Shown here piece after piece: positions 38,848-50,075 of a DNA stretch of 64,000 nucleotides. The notes under the pieces were generated by a model that ran no database searches, was not told the origin of the DNA, and saw only the letters and a list, made by a program, of their open reading frames with translations. Origin of the DNA: Linanthus parryae (taxonomy: Eukaryota > Streptophyta > Magnoliopsida > Ericales > Polemoniaceae). Numbering within the stretch: the first letter of the stretch is position 1; each line of letters opens with the position of its first letter. The stretch spans positions 1,451,501 through 1,515,500 of the forward strand of contig JALGPY010000005.1 of assembly GCA_023055425.1 (NCBI GenBank), read 5' to 3'. The position numbers and the translations under genes are program-made.

Positions 38848-39896
38848 AGACAAAGCAATACTTCCACAAAAGAACAACAAACACATGCCATCGAAGAATG
38901 GCCCGGGAAGAGCAAGATTCAAGTCCAACTAAGAATCCAACTTCTTTTCTGTAGTTCATCATGCATGTAATACTATAAATAAAAAAAGTCATTTTTATTA
39001 ATCAAACATAAATAACACCATCCTACACTCCCAATGCCAGCATTGGAGAAGTGGAATAGACAGTTCAAAAAAGAAAAAAAGTGGCGGGGTTTTCTTATTA
39101 GCTGACACCCTTATTACAACCAACACCAAAAGACGAGAGAACCCAATCAGCACTCTTCAGGAGGGTAACTCTCAACATCAGTGAAAATTTCACGATGGTT
39201 GTTAGCCTCCTCTTCAATTTTATCTATCATGCCCTTGCTTGCATGAATAACCAACTTGCCGGTCCAAACGGTGGCTTCAGCAAAGTTAAGAGCGGCATTA
39301 AAGTGTTGCATGTGCTTCACTACGAGGTGTGTCTTTTTTAGCAGTTCCTTGAAGTTCTTGTTCACTTCTGCCTCGGCACCAGCTTCTCCTTTTAGAACAC
39401 GATTCATTTCGGAAATGGCTTTGTCCAGTTGGTGCTCTTGAATACTTTTCTTCTTCTTGGGTGCCATTTTCTCTTTGGAGTTTTGTTTTTCTTTGAGAGG
39501 GAGTAGTGTGCATTCTCAGGCAATGACGCTTGACCCTAATTTAAAGACCAAATTTAGCCCACCAATATTTTATTCACACGGTTTCTTTTAAGCCCACATA
39601 AGATTTGTCGTGGGCAGTAAACACGATTCTTTTCTTTTTATTGTTTTGCAAAGTTAACATAAACACGATTCTTTTCTTTTTATTGCTTTGCAAAGTTAAC
39701 AATGTAACTAGACGGGACGGTGCGCAATGTTGTGGAGTTCATATTCTGATATTAGTATAAGGGGGTGCTCAAAACTCGTTCAAACCGGTCGTTCCTAACC
39801 GATTCGTACTAAACCGGTTTGAATTTAGCACATGTTTATATTACTTGATTGGTTACAATTATTGAATCCCAAACCAAACTAACTTTAATTGATCAT
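38848..39896 (-). repeat. Repeated 106-codon unit, copy A
   Basis: Reverse complement matches 52423-53495 across gene, promoter side and 3' side. The unit continues on the other side of the second chromovirus, at 31736-31839. Homology ends near 39896 at caattaaagttag. Upstream of the gene lie two tandem copies of a 41-bp segment (39618-39700) and a TIR-like hAT end (agggggtgctcaaaactcg), both also in copy B. Confidence 0.85.
39147..39467 (-). CDS. Unrecognised 106-aa protein, copy A
   Basis: Lysine- and glutamate-rich, probably helical, with no signal peptide, membrane segment or motif that I can assign. It starts MAPKKKKSIQEHQ and ends SYPPEEC. It differs from copies B and C at about ten residues, many non-conservative (such as G to V at WTGK, and several near the C-terminus). 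The TATA box of the other copies is changed to tttaaatta. Together these suggest relaxed selection, though the frame is still open. Confidence 0.5.
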   Translation of the reverse strand: MAPKKKKSIQEHQLDKAISEMNRVLKGEAGAEAEVNKNFKELLKKTHLVVKHMQHFNAALNFAEATVWTGKLVIHASKGMIDKIEEEANNHREIFTDVESYPPEEC

Positions 39897-40436
39897 GATT
39901 TTAGAGTTGGTAAAACTTGTTGGTAACCGAACCGGGCCGATTCAAATTTTATCCCGAAAAAATTACATATATTTTTTAGTTAGATATACCTCCACAAATT
40001 AAACTTCATAAGCCCCCGTAATTATTTTAGTAGATTTTCCTCAAGTTTCAATTGATTTCCCTCAATTTACCCATCTTTTCTATAGGGTTGGGGCGAAATT
40101 TTTGCGAAAATCTGCACAAACACGTCCGTAGTCTTCCCTTTATGTTTTATATAATCATTATATGGAAAGAGAGAACACACAATTTAACAGTGATTTTAAC
40201 TAGTTGTTGATCGGCTTTTATTTTCACGAACCGATCGTACCGGGCGGTAGGGGTATTCATGGTCCGGTTCGATCGCTCTTATGAAACTATTGACACCTAC
40301 ACCGAAATGACCGGTTTCGCAAAACTCAACCCGAAATACGCTCGATTTGGAAAACTAAATAAAAAACGCACTGATATATACCGGATCGGTTCGGTTAATG
40401 CCTACGATTTTTAGTACCATAATATGCAACTATTAG
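39897..40436. other. Degraded small DNA-transposon sequence
   Basis: Rich in the ccggttcggtt-type motifs common in plant hAT-like MITEs. A possible element at 40247-40410 starts gtaggggtattcatggtcc and ends ggttaatgcctac, which are imperfect inverted repeats. The boundaries are uncertain. No gene. Confidence 0.35.
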
Positions 40437-40940
40437 CGATAGTGTTGTAAATAGAAGGACACGATTGTCATTATCTCCGTAAATACACTATATATTGATG
40501 AATAGAATTTGAGCCAGGACAGGGAATCTTTCAGCATCTAAGATGGTATCAGAGCTGCGGTTTTAGCTGTTCTTCTCTCCGGCCTCACGCCATTGCAGTT
40601 GATCCGGCGACCATAAACGCCGATCAACACCGTTCCTCACTAGCAGCCCCCGCAAATTATTAGTTGATTGCATCTGCAATCCGCAAAGTTCGCTCTTCGT
40701 TTCGGTCCAAATCGAAACCCACGAACTGGGCTTGGCTAAGCCCGTCTCCTGTGCGCGATTCATCTCACCACTCAACCCACTTGACTCAGATTGATTTTCC
40801 AAGCACCCCAACAAAATTTCACGGCCATCGGAGGCCAGACGCGCCCGCACGCTCTGCCCAATCCCGCTGCGTCGTCGCCTGTCCGTACTCATGCGCTTCT
40901 CATCCTCGGCTTCGGCTACAATATCCCTTATTTTAGAAAG
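40437..40940 (+). mobile_element. Ty1/copia or TRIM remnant with primer site
   Basis: TGGTATCAGAGC at 40544-40555 is the initiator-Met primer site and follows sequence ending catctaaga, as after a 5' LTR. The following leader is C-rich without a complete gag. No second LTR was found, so the LTR start and the element's end are unknown. Confidence 0.45.
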
Positions 40941-41522
40941 TAGGAAATACTTGTATTTACTGTTAATATGTGTTTTTGACATAACTTGTTAACATGCTTA
41001 GTTGCTATTGTTTGCATTCTATCATGTGTTGTCCTAGCAAACACAAGTAAACTGTTATACTTTCTCTTCTTAGAAAATAAATTATAAAAGTGAAGTAGAA
41101 TTGGCGTGGAAACTTGTCTCTCTAAATGCATCCAAACATCAAAAACTTCGCACAACTTTTAATCCACTTAACATGCTTTACCATGCCCTAAAGGTAAAGA
41201 AATCCACAAGGCTCACAACAGAAACAGTCCTTTTCAGAAAGATGAATGAAATAAAATAAAATGAGGACCATTGATCAGCTAGCCCACGCAAAAAAAGGAT
41301 CAATTTCCCAATTATAGTTCATGCAATATTTTGCTTCAATGAAAATGATGGATCCAATCAAAAATCATAAAAGGCAAAAAAAAAAAAAAAAAAAAAGGAA
41401 AGAAAGAAGAGATAGGCTCTTCATTCCCAAAACATTGATTCTCTTTAACTCTCTGTGATGGAGAAGGATGTTGATGGGTGAAGCATGTTCAATTGTTCAC
41501 TACTACCCTCCCAATGAAATGT
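40941..41522. other. No gene recognised
   Basis: AT-rich sequence with a 22-nt A run near 41375-41396. Nothing else stands out. Confidence 0.5.
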
Positions 41523-41613
41523 TCATTGTGGTTGCTTTCTTTTTTTTTGATCGTTCAGAAGAGAAACAAAAACATAAACAGAAAGAAAAAAAAGAACAAC
41601 AACAAAAAAACAC

Positions 41614-42521
41614 TTAGTGACCACTGCCACTAAGGACCATGTCCTTAATCACCAATTGACTGAGCTCCGAAGGTACATCTTGAAGGATCACCAAGTTCTG
41701 CGCCTGGATGCTACCCATTTTAGCTAGTGCATCAGCAAGATGGTTCATCTCTCTGGGGATGTGCTGCACTTTGCAATTGCTTCCTTGAGTAAGCACTTGA
41801 ATCTCTCGAGTAATGACCGGAAAGGGGAAGTTAGGAGGTATAACACTGTTGATAGTACGAACGACGTCTTCAGAATCTGACTCGATCAACACCTCACGCA
41901 GATTCATCTGATGGATGAGCACAACACCTCTATGAATGCCCCAAAGCTCCGCCTCCGGCACCGAACTGTAGCAATCTGTCCAAGATAACCTCTAACCCAT
42001 TGACATCCTTCATCTCTGAGCACTCCACCAAATCCAGCTATACCATTTTCACCTTTTTTACTTCCATCTGCATTAAGCTTCAGTGTACCTGAAATTGGAG
42101 GCATCCAATGAGCATTGAGTCTATTAATCACCCTCCCATTTCTCCTAGCAGCCGCATAAGCAGTGCATATATGATTAGACAAACGGTGAATATTAATTTT
42201 ACTCACATTAACTGGGGTGGAAATTTGATTAAAGCAAAAATTATTGCGATTAATCCAAATATTCCAACAGCCACATAAGAACAAAACAATGTGAGTATAA
42301 CTAATATTACCACTTTCCTTGATATTAAAATCAAACCACTGTAAAAAGCTTGCGTTGTTAAGATAGGATAACCAATGGGAGGGAAAAATCACCATCCAAA
42401 TAGCAGAGCTTTTTGGATAGCTTCTAAAAATGTGATTCAGGTCCTCACTGATACCTGGGCAGTGAGGACATGAATCATCAGAAGAAAGACCTCTGTAGAA
42501 ACGTTCAGCATTAGTAAACAA
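41614..42521 (-). pseudogene. LINE zinc-binding linker and RNase H, frameshifted
   Basis: The frame 42521-41904 has the zf-RVT-like linker (CPHCPGISEDLNHIF, WNIWINRNNFCF) and the start of RNase H (LKLNADGSKKGENGIAGFGGVLRD). RNase H continues in another frame at 41961-41614 (EAELWGIHRG, LIESDSEDVV, IPREMNHLADALAKMG). The domain is thus split by a frameshift near 41950. The active-site pattern D, E, D, D is recognisable. Plant L1 elements carrying RNase H are known. Confidence 0.9.
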
Positions 42522-42590
42522 TTTAGAGTGTCTAACTTTTTAGATAAAAAAAGAAAATTTAACAGGAACTTTCAACTTTCAAATCCAAGC

Positions 42591-44090
42591 TTAGTCAGTC
42601 GAAGAAATTTCATTAGTCCTAGCAATACTATCATAAGCTGCGGAAACAGAAAAAATACCATTATCCGAGGCCATCCAATTCAAAGTATCCTGAGAATTAT
42701 GATCAAAAGGGATGGCCTTAGCATAAATGGAATTCAAATGATCAATAGAGATGCTATTCTGAAGAAGGGTCAGATCCCAATTCCTATTTCCATCAATCAA
42801 AGTATTAACAGTAAGGTTCTCATCAAAATTCACATGAGGGTAGCAATCTTTAAAAGCACAATTGCCCACCCAAATATCTTTCCATATAGAAATACTATTA
42901 CCATTACCAATCGTCCAATGATAATTATGTCTAGTATTCTTACAAATATCAACAATGTTATTCCAGGTGGTGGTGCCATCTCTCTTTCTAGGCCAAGTGA
43001 AAATGTTATCTTTCGACAAATATTTCTCTTTGAGACATTTAACCCATAAAGTGTCCTGATTAGTTATCATTTTCCACCCAAGTTTAGCAAAGAGAGCACG
43101 ATTCTGATTCTTCATACCTCTGATGCCTGATCGCCCGTTCTTCTTACGCAAACAAACGGTATCCCAATTAATACTATGGATCTTTTTTTGTGTCAGTATC
43201 CCCCAGAGAAAACCCCTATTAATTTTATCAAACAAGTTGCAAACATACGTGGGAATACTCTGGGTTTGCAAGGTACAAATAGGAATGGCAGCAGTAACCG
43301 ACTTAATCAGCGTTGTTCTACCACCAACTGAAAGCAGTGAAGCTTTCCACCCGGCAAGCCGAAGATGAAACTTTTCAACTAACTCATGGTACGTAATCTT
43401 ACCAACTCTTTCTTGATTCAGATTAATGCCAAGATACTTATCAAGGTTAAGAGTGATGGGAATACCCAAATTTTGTCTAATGTTAAAGGAGATGTGGCTG
43501 TTCACATTAGGAGACAACAGCACTTTGGACTTATCCAAGTTAATTTTCTGGCCAGAAATAGCACAAAAGTCTTTTAGCACCTGCTTAACAAACTCAACAG
43601 ACACACTATTAGTTTGGGAAAACAGAAGCATATCATCCGCAAAAAATAAATGAGTGAGGGGAGGGCTATTCTTATATATTTTAACCCCTTTCCAGAGACC
43701 CTGATTATGAACTTGATCAATCATACGAGTAAGTCTCTCCAAACAAAGCACAAAGAGGTAAGGTGAAAGGGGGTCACCTTGCCTCAACCCTCTCTCTGCC
43801 CGAAAAAAAGGAAGAGCTTCCCCGTTCCAAAGAACAGCAAAATTAACCGATCTAACACAGTTCATGATAAGGGAAATCATCGAGGAATCAAAATTAAAAA
43901 AATTGAGGATATCCTCAATAAAGTTCCAAAACAATCTATCGTAGGCCTTTCAAGATCAATCTTAATCATCATAGCACCAATTTTACCTTTTTTTTTTTTT
44001 AATACTATGAATCATCTCTTGAACAATAATGACATTGTCACTAGTGGACTTACTCGGAATAAAACTACTTTGAGTAGGGGAAATGAGGGA
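42591..44090 (-). pseudogene. LINE reverse transcriptase, broken
   Basis: The main frame runs 43934-42591 (447 codons). RT motifs are RGLRQGDPLSPYLF near residue 50 and the catalytic FADD at about residue 99, followed by thumb and linker sequence (KYLGI, LAGWKASLLSVGGR). Upstream, at about 44090-43940, RT motif sequence (SFIPSKS, VQEMIHSI, KIDLE) lies in a different frame, so at least one frameshift separates it. It is probably inactive. Confidence 0.9.
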
Positions 44091-44129
44091 ATTCATAAGA
44101 GGTCTAATTTTATCATTGTGGTTGCTTTC

Positions 44130-44689
44130 ACAAGCACCAAACATTCATCTGAATTTTAAGGAAGAAGAGAAAAGAAAGAGCAATGAATAAAAGGTTTGTA
44201 AACATGTGGACTTTCAATCAATCATGGATTCATGCACTAGAAGGAAAGGGAAAATGTACTTTCGTTTGACAGTGTTCACATTACCTTCATGTTACATGTT
44301 AATGTATTATTGATTAAAGTTTCTTGCTAACAAAGTAATGCAACATACGCATATCGCCTTCCGAATTGATGGTATAAAGTTAATATGACCAGTCCAAGTT
44401 GAAATGAATGAATTGAGAATGAAAAATATCTATCACATTTTCTTTAGGAAGGTGTATCCATTATCAAATTTTGTACAGTGTCGTAGTAAAATGAAATTAT
44501 TTTGGGACATCAGAATGTGTAGTAACGCATGTAACCTTTACGGTTTATTGGTTGTTCAGCTAAAAAGATGTCTTTTCAAAAGTAACTAATGTGAGATGCT
44601 GAAAGAGTCCCCCCATTAAGACTCGAGATGTATTCATCAATGTATAGCCTATCCAGTGACTAGATGGTCCACCAACTTCTAGATGTAAA
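44130..44689. other. No gene recognised
   Basis: Flanking sequence right of the LINE, with only short open frames. Confidence 0.5.
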
Positions 44690-45236
44690 CCCGGCCGAAC
44701 CCGCCTCCCCGAACCGCCCCACACCAAACCTGTCCGAATTTAGCATCGATCAATGCTAATTGATTGATTATGGGTATAGATTCGTCAATCCGAACAAAGT
44801 TCGATCGATCATGGGTTTGCAAGTGGAATACCCGTTTAAAACCGAACCGGTCCGATTAACATTTTATATGTAAACTTTTTAGATTCTTTTAGATATATGG
44901 TTTAGAAATTAAGTTTTACAAGTTAAGACCATTTTAATACTTTACTTTTATCACGTTATTTCTCTTTCATAGAAAATAACTTTATGTTTCCAACTTCAAA
45001 TTTTATACAAACAATATTACAAAGATAATTAACCAAATAAATGTATTTTTTCAAGTAAAACTTAAATATTTTCAACCCGATTAACCGGTCCGAACCGGAC
45101 CGAGTCGATACGTTACGATTGGTTTGGGTATGTCAAAACATTGGGTAGGTTTGGGTTGAACATTCTCCAACCCGTACATATTGGGTCGGGTAGAAATACT
45201 CGGCAAAACCGGTCCAACCCGGTCCGTGCTCACCCC
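44690..45236. mobile_element. hAT-like MITE (boundaries approximate)
   Basis: The right end gctcacccctag is the inverted form of the TAGGGGTGAGC terminus common in plant hAT-type MITEs. Both ends are rich in aaccggtccgaacc motifs. The left terminus and target-site duplication could not be fixed. Non-coding. Confidence 0.4.
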
Positions 45237-45298
45237 TAGTTTCTGGGCACAAATCACAAACGTCCCTTCAGTTTGAGATGAATGAACATTTGTATAGT

Positions 45299-45590
45299 GG
45301 GCCTGTTTGGATGGTATTAAATCGAGAGGTAGAGGAAGACGGATAATCCAATTTTTTTGGTCAAACCTCTCCAAACTCAAATAAATCCGGATTTTCGCAG
45401 TCTGAATTCCGAACTTTTGGCGAAAATCCGATCTTTTTTGGGTGATTTCTAGATTTTTTTGGGAAAATTCTAGATTGTAAACACTATGTGAAATTCAATT
45501 TTTTTTTACCAATATCTACAATAATCTACCGCATCAAATCCTACAGATTAAATGAGGTTTTAAACTCAACCTCTCACTTATGGTTGAGAT
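45299..45590. mobile_element. Tourist-like MITE (one end clear)
   Basis: Starts GGGCCTGTTTGGATG and shares its interior with the reverse complement of 62234-62620 (aaatccg motifs, gggaaaattctaga, tttaaactcaacctctca). The opposite terminus was not identified. Confidence 0.5.
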
Positions 45591-46416
45591 GAAATATCAT
45601 TTTTATATTTAATGAATACTAACAGTCCTTTACATTGTCGTAATGTTTGTTCCCAATTTAATTTATAATATTTTTTGTAAAAAGCATTACAAAACTAGTT
45701 TTTACCTCTACTATCAAATGTAATTTTCACAACACTGATCAAATTGAATATGTTTACCAACAACTATAAATCACGAGTAATTAGCAAGTTATAGATTATT
45801 GTGCGGAAGATGGAGAGAAAAAAAGGAAGATATTATGTTGATTACCGGTATGTATATATTGCAGCTTTGTATATATAAGAGGAACCTCCAAACAACGGCA
45901 AACTCCAAAGATTCTTCAAATGCCGATGTATTGATTTTGTTGTCTCCCACTCTTATCGTTGCCAGCTGATCGCGTTCTTAGAAGTGATTTCTAGCTTGTT
46001 GATTTGACTATCCAGCTACCCAACTTTTATACATGCCATGTAAAAAGCAAGAAAAGGGTGAAACATGAACACGAAACTTGAGTCAACAAATGTCAAATGA
46101 TTCTATCAAATTCTAATGAAAAAATTATGGATTTGTAAGGAGAAATTAAGGAGTCCAACTCCTTACATTAATTTGATCTTAAATCGAGAGGTTGCTTTTG
46201 GGGAAGAAGATGGTCTCAATACCAACCCCTAGCTGTGTTTTTACTTCATTCATTATGATGCATGGATGTGATGTTTGAACTGCTTTCTCCTTCTTCACGA
46301 AAACCACCAGAAATGATGGTTGTTGCGGTCTCATAAATGGATTCATAATAGTTCGTGAATACAGATTCGGAGCAGTAGGTTTTCCCATGTGAGAAGTAAC
46401 TCCTACCAAATGAGTA
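45591..46416. other. No gene recognised
   Basis: AT-rich; short frames only. The last two bases, TA, are the target-site duplication of the next element. Confidence 0.5.
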
Positions 46417-46684
46417 CTACCTCTATCCCAGCTCTTCCCCACCAATTTGACTTTTACCAGTATTCACTGGGTCACTTTGCCTCGGTGATTTGGATAAGAA
46501 AGTAATTTAATTTTTTGATAATGTTTTCATGGTGTTGTAGAATATAAGTTTTTCTATAACACCGTGAAAAAATTATTGAAAAATCGCATTATTTTGTTAT
46601 CGAAAACACCCGGTCAAAATGACCCATATACGAGTCAAATATTTTTAATGGTGGACAATAGCTGGGAGCCTGGGACAGAGGTAG
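46417..46684. mobile_element. Stowaway-like MITE 1
   Basis: The termini ctacctctatccca and tgggacagaggtag are inverted repeats flanked by TA (46415-46416 and 46685-46686). Internal inverted arms carry ggtcactttg-type motifs, so the whole element can fold back. Three relatives lie within 3.7 kb. Confidence 0.8.
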
Positions 46685-47073
46685 TACTACGTACTCATCT
46701 ACTCGCCTTCAAAGCATTTAATGTTCCTTCTCAAGTTAAGAAAAAAAGTAGGTTGACAGACCATCTAAGGAAAAAATGTAGGTTTAGAGGGAGAAATCTA
46801 TTTCAACTTGTTTACAAGTGTTTACCCAAGATAAGTTCATTTAACATCTGGAGACATTCTGTTCGTCCTCTGACCAAATGGCTCATTATAACCCACAATA
46901 CAAAATGCACCGTTAAAATATTATGTGATTTCTTCTGATCTATATAACACATTGGCACCCAATATAGACATTATATAGAATTAACTAGGAAATTGCCCGT
47001 GCTTTCAGGACACTATCTTAAAACATAATTTTTTTTCTACGGTACATGCCTACATGTTAAATCCAAATTGCTA

Positions 47074-47190
47074 CTCCTGTCTCGCCCAATTCTTTCTACT
47101 TTGTTTCATTACCACTATTCGTTGGGTCACTTTGTTCACTTGATTTTGTTAGCAAAACGATGAAAGAATTCGGTAATCTTGGAGGACAAG
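47074..47190. mobile_element. Stowaway-like MITE 2, truncated
   Basis: Starts ctcctgtctcgccca after TA and matches the left half of MITE 1 (ccactattcgttgggtcacttt). The right half is missing. Confidence 0.6.
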
Positions 47191-47848
47191 GATTTCCTAC
47201 AGACTTAATTGTAGGAGTTCATATTGCCTTGTTACGCGGCGTAAATTTATTGGTCCACATGACATGTAACCCATAATCCTCTCCAATCGACCTCTACTGT
47301 ATCGAACAATCACATCTGGGGAAGGAGAGACAGAAAGAGGGAGAAGAGAGAGAGAGCCGCACAAAACCCATAATCCACTCCAATCGACCTCCACTGTATC
47401 GAACGACCAAATATGGGGAAGGAAATACACGGAGAGAGAGAGAGAGAGAGAGAAGAGCGAATCGATGGAGGTGGAGGTTGTGGTCGATGACCTTTTGGAT
47501 GGTGGTGGCAGTGTTTTCCCGTGGGTGATGGTTGCTAGGGTTTTCTAGACTGTGAGAGGATGAGGAGGAAGAGAGAGAGAGAGAGACAAGGTGTTGGTGG
47601 AGGAGAAATGAGGAATTGTGGTGAAGAAGTGGCATTTATATTGTGTAATTTTGCATCAACATTAGGGGTTTGCCTTTTCACCACATCCGTTAGGTCCGTC
47701 AGTCAGGAAGGGACCAAATGGTTTATCCAAACAACGTGGGGATCGGGATTTAACCCATTCTTAAGGGGTGGAATTTTTTTTCTTTTACCTTCTATTCGAG
47801 AAATTATTTTGTCGTTAACCGGGTTTGAACTCGATACCATATGCAGAG
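47191..47848. other. Imperfect duplication, GA-rich tract and SINE part
   Basis: Segments at 47270-47332 and 47367-47429 are about 85 percent alike (period 97 bp, beginning ccataatcc). A (GA)n tract lies at 47430-47455 and another near 47572-47586. From about 47770 the sequence belongs to the SINE described separately. No gene. Confidence 0.6.
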
Positions 47849-48995
47849 GGGTAAAAGACACTGACCACCTCTGAATTTAGGACTAATTCCACCCCGCTAC
47901 TCTGTGTTTTGGAAAAAGATACTCCGCACCTTTTTCTTAGATGGAGGCTAACAGTGACTAACGACACAAACAAACAGACAATTTTATCCCTGAAATTTTA
48001 TAAAATTGCATCCTATGTATAACCGTCATCTCTCATTCTCCCCCATTTCTAACCTAATTTCACTCTCTCTAACCCTCTTTCTCTCTTCCCACAGCCACTC
48101 TTTTCTCTCTTCCCCTTCTTCTTCTTCTTCTTCATCTTATTCTTCTCCATTTCGTTCTTCTCCTCTCTCATTCTGAAGATGACGACAACGAACCAACAAG
48201 GCCGTCGAAGAGGATGACAAATCAACCTGGGCGGTGGCAAGGACGACGACGATGGCGAGCGGCACTGCTGGAGGCGGTGGCGATGGCGAGCGGCGTTGCT
48301 GGTGGCGGTGGTTTGCGGATCTGGGTGGTGGTGGGTGTTGAAGATCTGTTCGGGTGTGCAGCGACCCAGTTGACTCACTGGTTCGATCCATTTTTGAGGT
48401 GGTTGAAGACATCAAATCATCAAGAGAGCATAGAACACTTGGGTAAGCTCTCTGTGCATTCTGGGCTTGTCTGGTGTTACTATGTGTTCTTGTATCTTTC
48501 TGGGTTTATCTTGATTTTTCTCTAATGGTGAATGGAAAGAAAAAAGCTAAGCAAGGAAGAGATGTAGTACTCTATCTGTTCCAAAGCACCTACAAAAATT
48601 GTAGGTCTGGTAATGGATAAACAATAGATTTTCCCTCGGATTCCCCATCTGCTTTCGGTATTGTGTGAGTGAGTTCAATCTCCATCTGATAGTTTGATTA
48701 TACTTTGCTTGCTGGTCTTAAGTTGATTCATGCTAATTCCTTGCAGATACACCAAGAACAACAAAACAAAAAATATAACACAGGGGCAATATGGTCCGAA
48801 AAAATTCAGTGAACCACTTTTTTAGCTGAACATAACAGAAGGGTTCTTAGTGTTCACGAAATATTCCGTTAAATGGGTGCGGAGTGTCTTTTTCCAAAAC
48901 ACAGGGTAGCGGTGGAATTAGTCCTAAACTCAGGGGTGATCAGTGTCTTTTACCCTATACAGAGACGTCCAACGCTCTACCACTTGAGCGTTGGA
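47770..48995 (-). mobile_element. tRNA-derived SINE split by a MULE
   Basis: On the minus strand an A-box-like segment (caagtggtagagcg, 48985-48972) and a B-box-like segment (ggtatcgagttcaaacc, 47838-47822) become about 40 bp apart when 47849-48964 is removed. CCAACGCTC and GAGCGTTGG (48969-48994) form a perfect 9-bp stem. It resembles a tRNA-derived SINE rather than a working tRNA gene. The outer ends are unclear. Confidence 0.6.
47849..48955. mobile_element. Mutator-like element (non-autonomous MULE)
   Basis: The terminal inverted repeats are about 80 bp (left 47849-47931, right 48877-48955), starting GGGTAAAAGACACTGA and more than 85 percent alike. Nine bases flank each end: tatgcagag (47840-47848) and tatacagag (48956-48964), one mismatch, as expected for Mutator. 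No transposase is present. The interior at 48060-48530 has CT-rich then GC-rich stretches and could be captured host sequence, but I recognise no gene in it. Confidence 0.85.
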
Positions 48996-49409
48996 AAATG
49001 AATTAGAAAAGAAACAAAAATTGAAGTGGGACACCATAAATAACCTCTTTCTTCTCCTTCCTCCTCAGTACTCACTGTCACCTCTTAATTCGCTTCAATT
49101 TGTTACAACCAGAAGAAACCACACGCGGATGAGAGAGAGAATTGCGATGGCGAAATCACCAGAGAAGAACACCCAAACAAGGCATTTGGTTGGGCAGCAA
49201 GAGAACCTTCTGGGGTTCTTTCCCCTTTCAACTTCTCCCGGAGGTACATAAACTTCTGTCCTACACGGTCACGGATCGTAGTTTCATTTTGGGTGTTTTT
49301 TTCAGGTTTGTTTGTTTATGGGTTTTGAAGTTCAGCTTGAGAGACCCACTAAATTTGTCTCTATTTAGAGTTAGATTAAGATCTGATGATGGAGTTGTTG
49401 CTGAATCTC

Positions 49410-49497
49410 CAACATATAGTAGTACTATTCAACTAACCCTTCTCTTGCAACTCCCATCATATAGTAGTACTATTCAATTAACGCTTCTCAAGTTCGC
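49410..49497. repeat. 45-bp tandem duplication
   Basis: The motif atatagtagtactattcaa occurs at 49414 and 49459 inside the CAD intron, followed in both copies by taac-cttctc. Confidence 0.7.
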
Positions 49498-49607
49498 CAG
49501 CATTTCCCATTCGATCTTTCAAATGCTCTGTCTGGGCTTATGGATTAAGTCGAAGTGCGTGCAAACTGATTAAATAACACATAGTATTATATGGTTGTCA
49601 AGTGTTA

Positions 49608-49852
49608 CTTCTGTTTCTTCTCTTTCACCTTACTTCACTTTTTGACACTATTCATTGTGTCACTTTGACCCAGTGATTTGGTTAGTAAAAAGATGCACGA
49701 ATTTTGTAATCTTTGCATGACCTTGTAGAGTAAGCTATACTCTACAATACTATGAAAAAATTGACAAAAAATTACATCGTTATGATATCCAAATCATCCA
49801 GTCAAAGTGACCTAACTACATGTAAAAAAGTCAATCGAAGGGGAAAGAGAAG
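49608..49852. mobile_element. Stowaway-like MITE 3
   Basis: Left terminus cttctgtttcttctctttc after TA. Inverted arms gtgtcactttgacccagtgatttgg and ccaaatcatccagtcaaagtgacc face each other. The right terminus abuts the next element. Confidence 0.6.
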
Positions 49853-50075
49853 ATTCCTATGTTTCTTTTGCTTATTCATGTTTTGACTTTTATCACTGTT
49901 CGCCATATCACTTTGACCTAGTGATTTGATTAGTAAAATAATACAAGAATTTAGTATTCTCTTAATAGTGTTGTAGAGTAAAAATTGCATCGTTCTGCTA
50001 TTCAATCACGTGGTCAAATTGATATAGTTACGGGCGGAAAAGTCAAAACAGGAAGAAGCAAAAGAACAGAGGAAG
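49853..50075. mobile_element. Stowaway-like MITE 4
   Basis: Ends ttcctatgtttcttttgc and gcaaaagaacagaggaag are inverted repeats. TA follows on the right (50076-50077). It lies head to tail against MITE 3. Confidence 0.65.

Larger units (their letters stand above)
41540..44112 (-). mobile_element. L1-type LINE, 5' truncated, with 17-bp target-site duplication
   Basis: The sequence tcattgtggttgctttc occurs at 41523-41539 and 44113-44129, directly against both ends. The plus strand shows nine T at 41540-41548, which is the poly(A) tail of the minus-strand element. The coding part has reverse transcriptase, a zinc-binding linker and a plant-type RNase H; the endonuclease and the N-terminal part of RT are absent. 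This is the classic product of incomplete target-primed reverse transcription. Confidence 0.95.

Noticed and set aside
42528..43653. Plus-strand frames across the LINE
   Set aside because: Antisense shadows of the minus-strand LINE reverse transcriptase.
48969..48994. tRNA-like hairpin as a real tRNA gene
   Set aside because: The two halves are separated by a MULE. Even rejoined, the sequence has no convincing acceptor stem, so a tRNA-derived SINE fits better.
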